A DNA stretch of 64,000 nucleotides, from contig NZ_SWBM01000001.1 of NCBI RefSeq assembly GCF_005116465.1, positions 1,054,001 through 1,118,000 of the forward strand, given 5' to 3'. The notes beneath the pieces were generated by a model. It saw nothing but the letters and a program-made list of their open reading frames with translations. It made no database searches and was not told the origin of the DNA. The DNA is from Robertmurraya kyonggiensis (lineage in GTDB: Bacteria > Bacillota > Bacilli > Bacillales > Cytobacillaceae). The translations under genes and the position numbers were made by a program. Below, piece by piece: positions 62,690-64,000 of the stretch (position 1 is the stretch's first letter; each line of letters begins with the position of its first letter).

Positions 62690-63343
62690 ATGACGAATAG
62701 TAAAACAAATCCGAAGGTTGAAGAATTTTTAAGTAAGGCGACAACGTGGAAGGATGAATTTGTAAAGCTCAGACAGATTGTTCGCCATTGTGACCTAACA
62801 GAAGATTTTAAGTGGATGCATCCTTGTTACACCTTGGATAATAAAAATATTGTCTTAATCCATGGGTTCAAAGAATACTGTGCACTGCTTTTTCACAAAG
62901 GTGCATTGTTGAAGGACCCTCAAGGAATTCTCATTCAACAAACGGAAAATGTACAGTCGGCACGTCAAATTCGGTTTACTAGTTTAGAAGAAATCATCGA
63001 GATGGAAGCTGTTATTAAAGACTATATAAAACAAGCTATTGAAGTTGAAAAAGCTGGTTTGAAGGTTGAAATGAAAGAGAAGGAAGATGTCGACTTCCCT
63101 GAAGAATTGGAGCATAAATTCGAAGAAATGCCAGAATTGAAAACGGCGTTTGAGGCTTTAACGGTTGGACGAAGAAACGCTTATATTTACCATTTTAATC
63201 AAGCAAAACAATCTAAAACACGTACCACTAGGATTGAGAAATATGTGCCGAAAATCCTCGCTGGTAAGGGCATCAACGATTGCACTTGTGGTCACTCAAA
63301 AAGGTTTCCGAACTGTGATGGTTCGCATAAGAACTTTGAATAA
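62690..63343 (+). CDS. YdeI-like DUF1801 protein with C-terminal CDGSH-type iron-sulfur motif
   Basis: 217 residues. Residues 1-195 match B. subtilis YdeI-type proteins (KVEEFLSKATTWKDEFVKLRQIV, EDFKWMHPCYT, FKEYCALLFHKGALLKDP, RIEKYVPKILAGKGIND). The last 20 residues add C-x-C-GHS-x3-P-x-C-D-G-S-H, the full ligand set (three Cys, one His) of a CDGSH [2Fe-2S] site. Fusion suggests a redox or iron-handling role. GAGGAG before ATG. Confidence 0.8.
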   Translation: MTNSKTNPKVEEFLSKATTWKDEFVKLRQIVRHCDLTEDFKWMHPCYTLDNKNIVLIHGFKEYCALLFHKGALLKDPQGILIQQTENVQSARQIRFTSLEEIIEMEAVIKDYIKQAIEVEKAGLKVEMKEKEDVDFPEELEHKFEEMPELKTAFEALTVGRRNAYIYHFNQAKQSKTRTTRIEKYVPKILAGKGINDCTCGHSKRFPNCDGSHKNFE

Positions 63344-63355
63344 GATAATGAATAG

Positions 63356-63396
63356 AAGCGTACCGAACAGCTTTTTGCTGAAAGGTATGCTTTTTT
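63356..63396 (+). terminator. Terminator of the YdeI-like gene
   Basis: AAGCGTACC / GGTATGCTT stem (one G-U pair) followed by T6. Confidence 0.7.
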
Positions 63397-63551
63397 ATTT
63401 GGCATGAATATGTTGCCATTTTAGTAAACTTTTCTGTGGAACAAGATTGAAGAAAAGGTAATATTCAGCAAATGGGTCCCTTCAATGCAGGAATATTGGT
63501 CATTTTTGAAGAAGTATATATTAGTAAAATAATCGAAAGAGGTTCGATGGA

Positions 63552-64000
63552 TTGAAATTTTTTAAGAAAATACTATTTGTAATACTCATTGTAAGCGTAT
63601 TTGTTGTGACACGGTTATTGATTCAAGATGTAAAACCCTTATTTAAGAATCTCGTGAATGAAACGATCGCAAATCCACTGGACAAAGATTTTCTCACCGA
63701 GGAATTCGAAGGATTGACTATCAGATATGAAAAAGATGATTATGCTACAGTTGAAACGATTAAAACTCTCTATCCAGACGCCAAAGAAGAGTTAGACAAA
63801 CTGTACGGAAGTCATTCAGATGAATTAACGATTGTCGTTTATGCGAAATTAGAAGATTTTAATGCTGCTTCGGATTCTGAAATTTTAGGTGGGTATTATA
63901 CGCCAATTAATGACTCCATCCATTTGAAAAGCGAAGAAGTAGTTGGGGACTTTGAATTAGAGGATACCTTTTTTCATGAATATGCTCATTATAGAACGAA
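63552..64000 (+). CDS. Membrane-anchored HExxH metalloprotease-like protein (3' end outside window)
   Basis: About 150 codons to the window edge. One N-terminal helix (KKILFVILIVSVFVVTRLLI), then an extracytoplasmic domain ending in FFHEYAHYRT, where HEYAH is the zinc-peptidase HExxH motif. The domain before it (LTIVVYAKLEDFNAASD, LGGYYTPINDSIHL) resembles peptidase MA-like enzymes. TTG 63552 with AAGAGG 9 nt upstream is the only fitting start. Confidence 0.7.
   Translation, partial: MKFFKKILFVILIVSVFVVTRLLIQDVKPLFKNLVNETIANPLDKDFLTEEFEGLTIRYEKDDYATVETIKTLYPDAKEELDKLYGSHSDELTIVVYAKLEDFNAASDSEILGGYYTPINDSIHLKSEEVVGDFELEDTFFHEYAHYRT

Noticed and set aside
63590-63605. TGTAAGCGTATTTG cre-like sequence
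   Set aside because: Lies inside the start of a coding region and misses the 3' half.

Overview
The window is low-GC, densely packed DNA from a spore-forming Bacillaceae/Caryophanaceae-type Firmicute (Bacillus, Psychrobacillus or Lysinibacillus kind). Evidence is an alpha/beta-type SASP gene, a SleB/CwlJ-like cell-wall hydrolase, preQ1-I riboswitches, strong GGAGG ribosome binding sites, frequent TTG starts and many B. subtilis-like families (QueF, YitT, Amj/YdaH, YtrA, YdeI, YhhN, DUF4317). No rRNA, tRNA, IS element, prophage or CRISPR array was seen. Both edge genes are cut: nspC on the left and a HEYAH-motif protein on the right.

Layout. 1-5.9 kb: nspC 3' end, small metabolic and repair genes, then a queuosine block in which queF and a VUT-family precursor transporter diverge, each behind its own preQ1-I riboswitch/terminator. 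5.9-6.5 kb: a strict 51-bp tandem repeat array, with a diverged cousin at 28.5 kb. 6.5-15.2 kb: a sugar or cyclitol catabolic locus with two TIM-barrel isomerase/epimerase proteins, two Gfo/Idh/MocA dehydrogenases, a LacI regulator and an RbsABC-type importer; three copies of one palindromic operator tie it together. 15.3-31 kb: housekeeping and accessory singletons (VOC, SDR, NUDIX, DinB, NIPSNAP, GNAT, MocR, MATE, MFS) and a degenerate-GGDEF/glycosyltransferase pair. 31-51 kb: a large TPR protein, a Bcr/CflA pump, two tandem PlcR-like regulators, BNR and membrane proteins, an SDR/TetR pair, a glycosyltransferase, a lipoprotein, Amj flippase, a kinase-like protein, an S66 peptidase and others. 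51-57.7 kb: YitT, a YtrA-type ABC operon behind an array of five identical-geometry palindromes, a sigma factor and a PAS histidine kinase. 57.7-64 kb: GNAT, DNA alkylation repair, SASP, a FrnE/DsbA-like oxidoreductase, DUF4317, SLAP, DUF1801 and YdeI-CDGSH proteins.

The most unusual observation is at 59731-60363. A FrnE/DsbA-like gene is open except for one in-frame TGA exactly at the first Cys codon of its CxxC motif, and a bacterial SECIS-like hairpin lies about 29 nt downstream. It is either a selenoprotein or a gene killed at its catalytic residue; the window cannot decide. Next are the five-palindrome YtrA operator array, the four-enzyme oxidoreductase/isomerase locus, the dispersed 51-bp repeats, and several decayed genes (41.3, 44.3, 17.5 and 22.9 kb).
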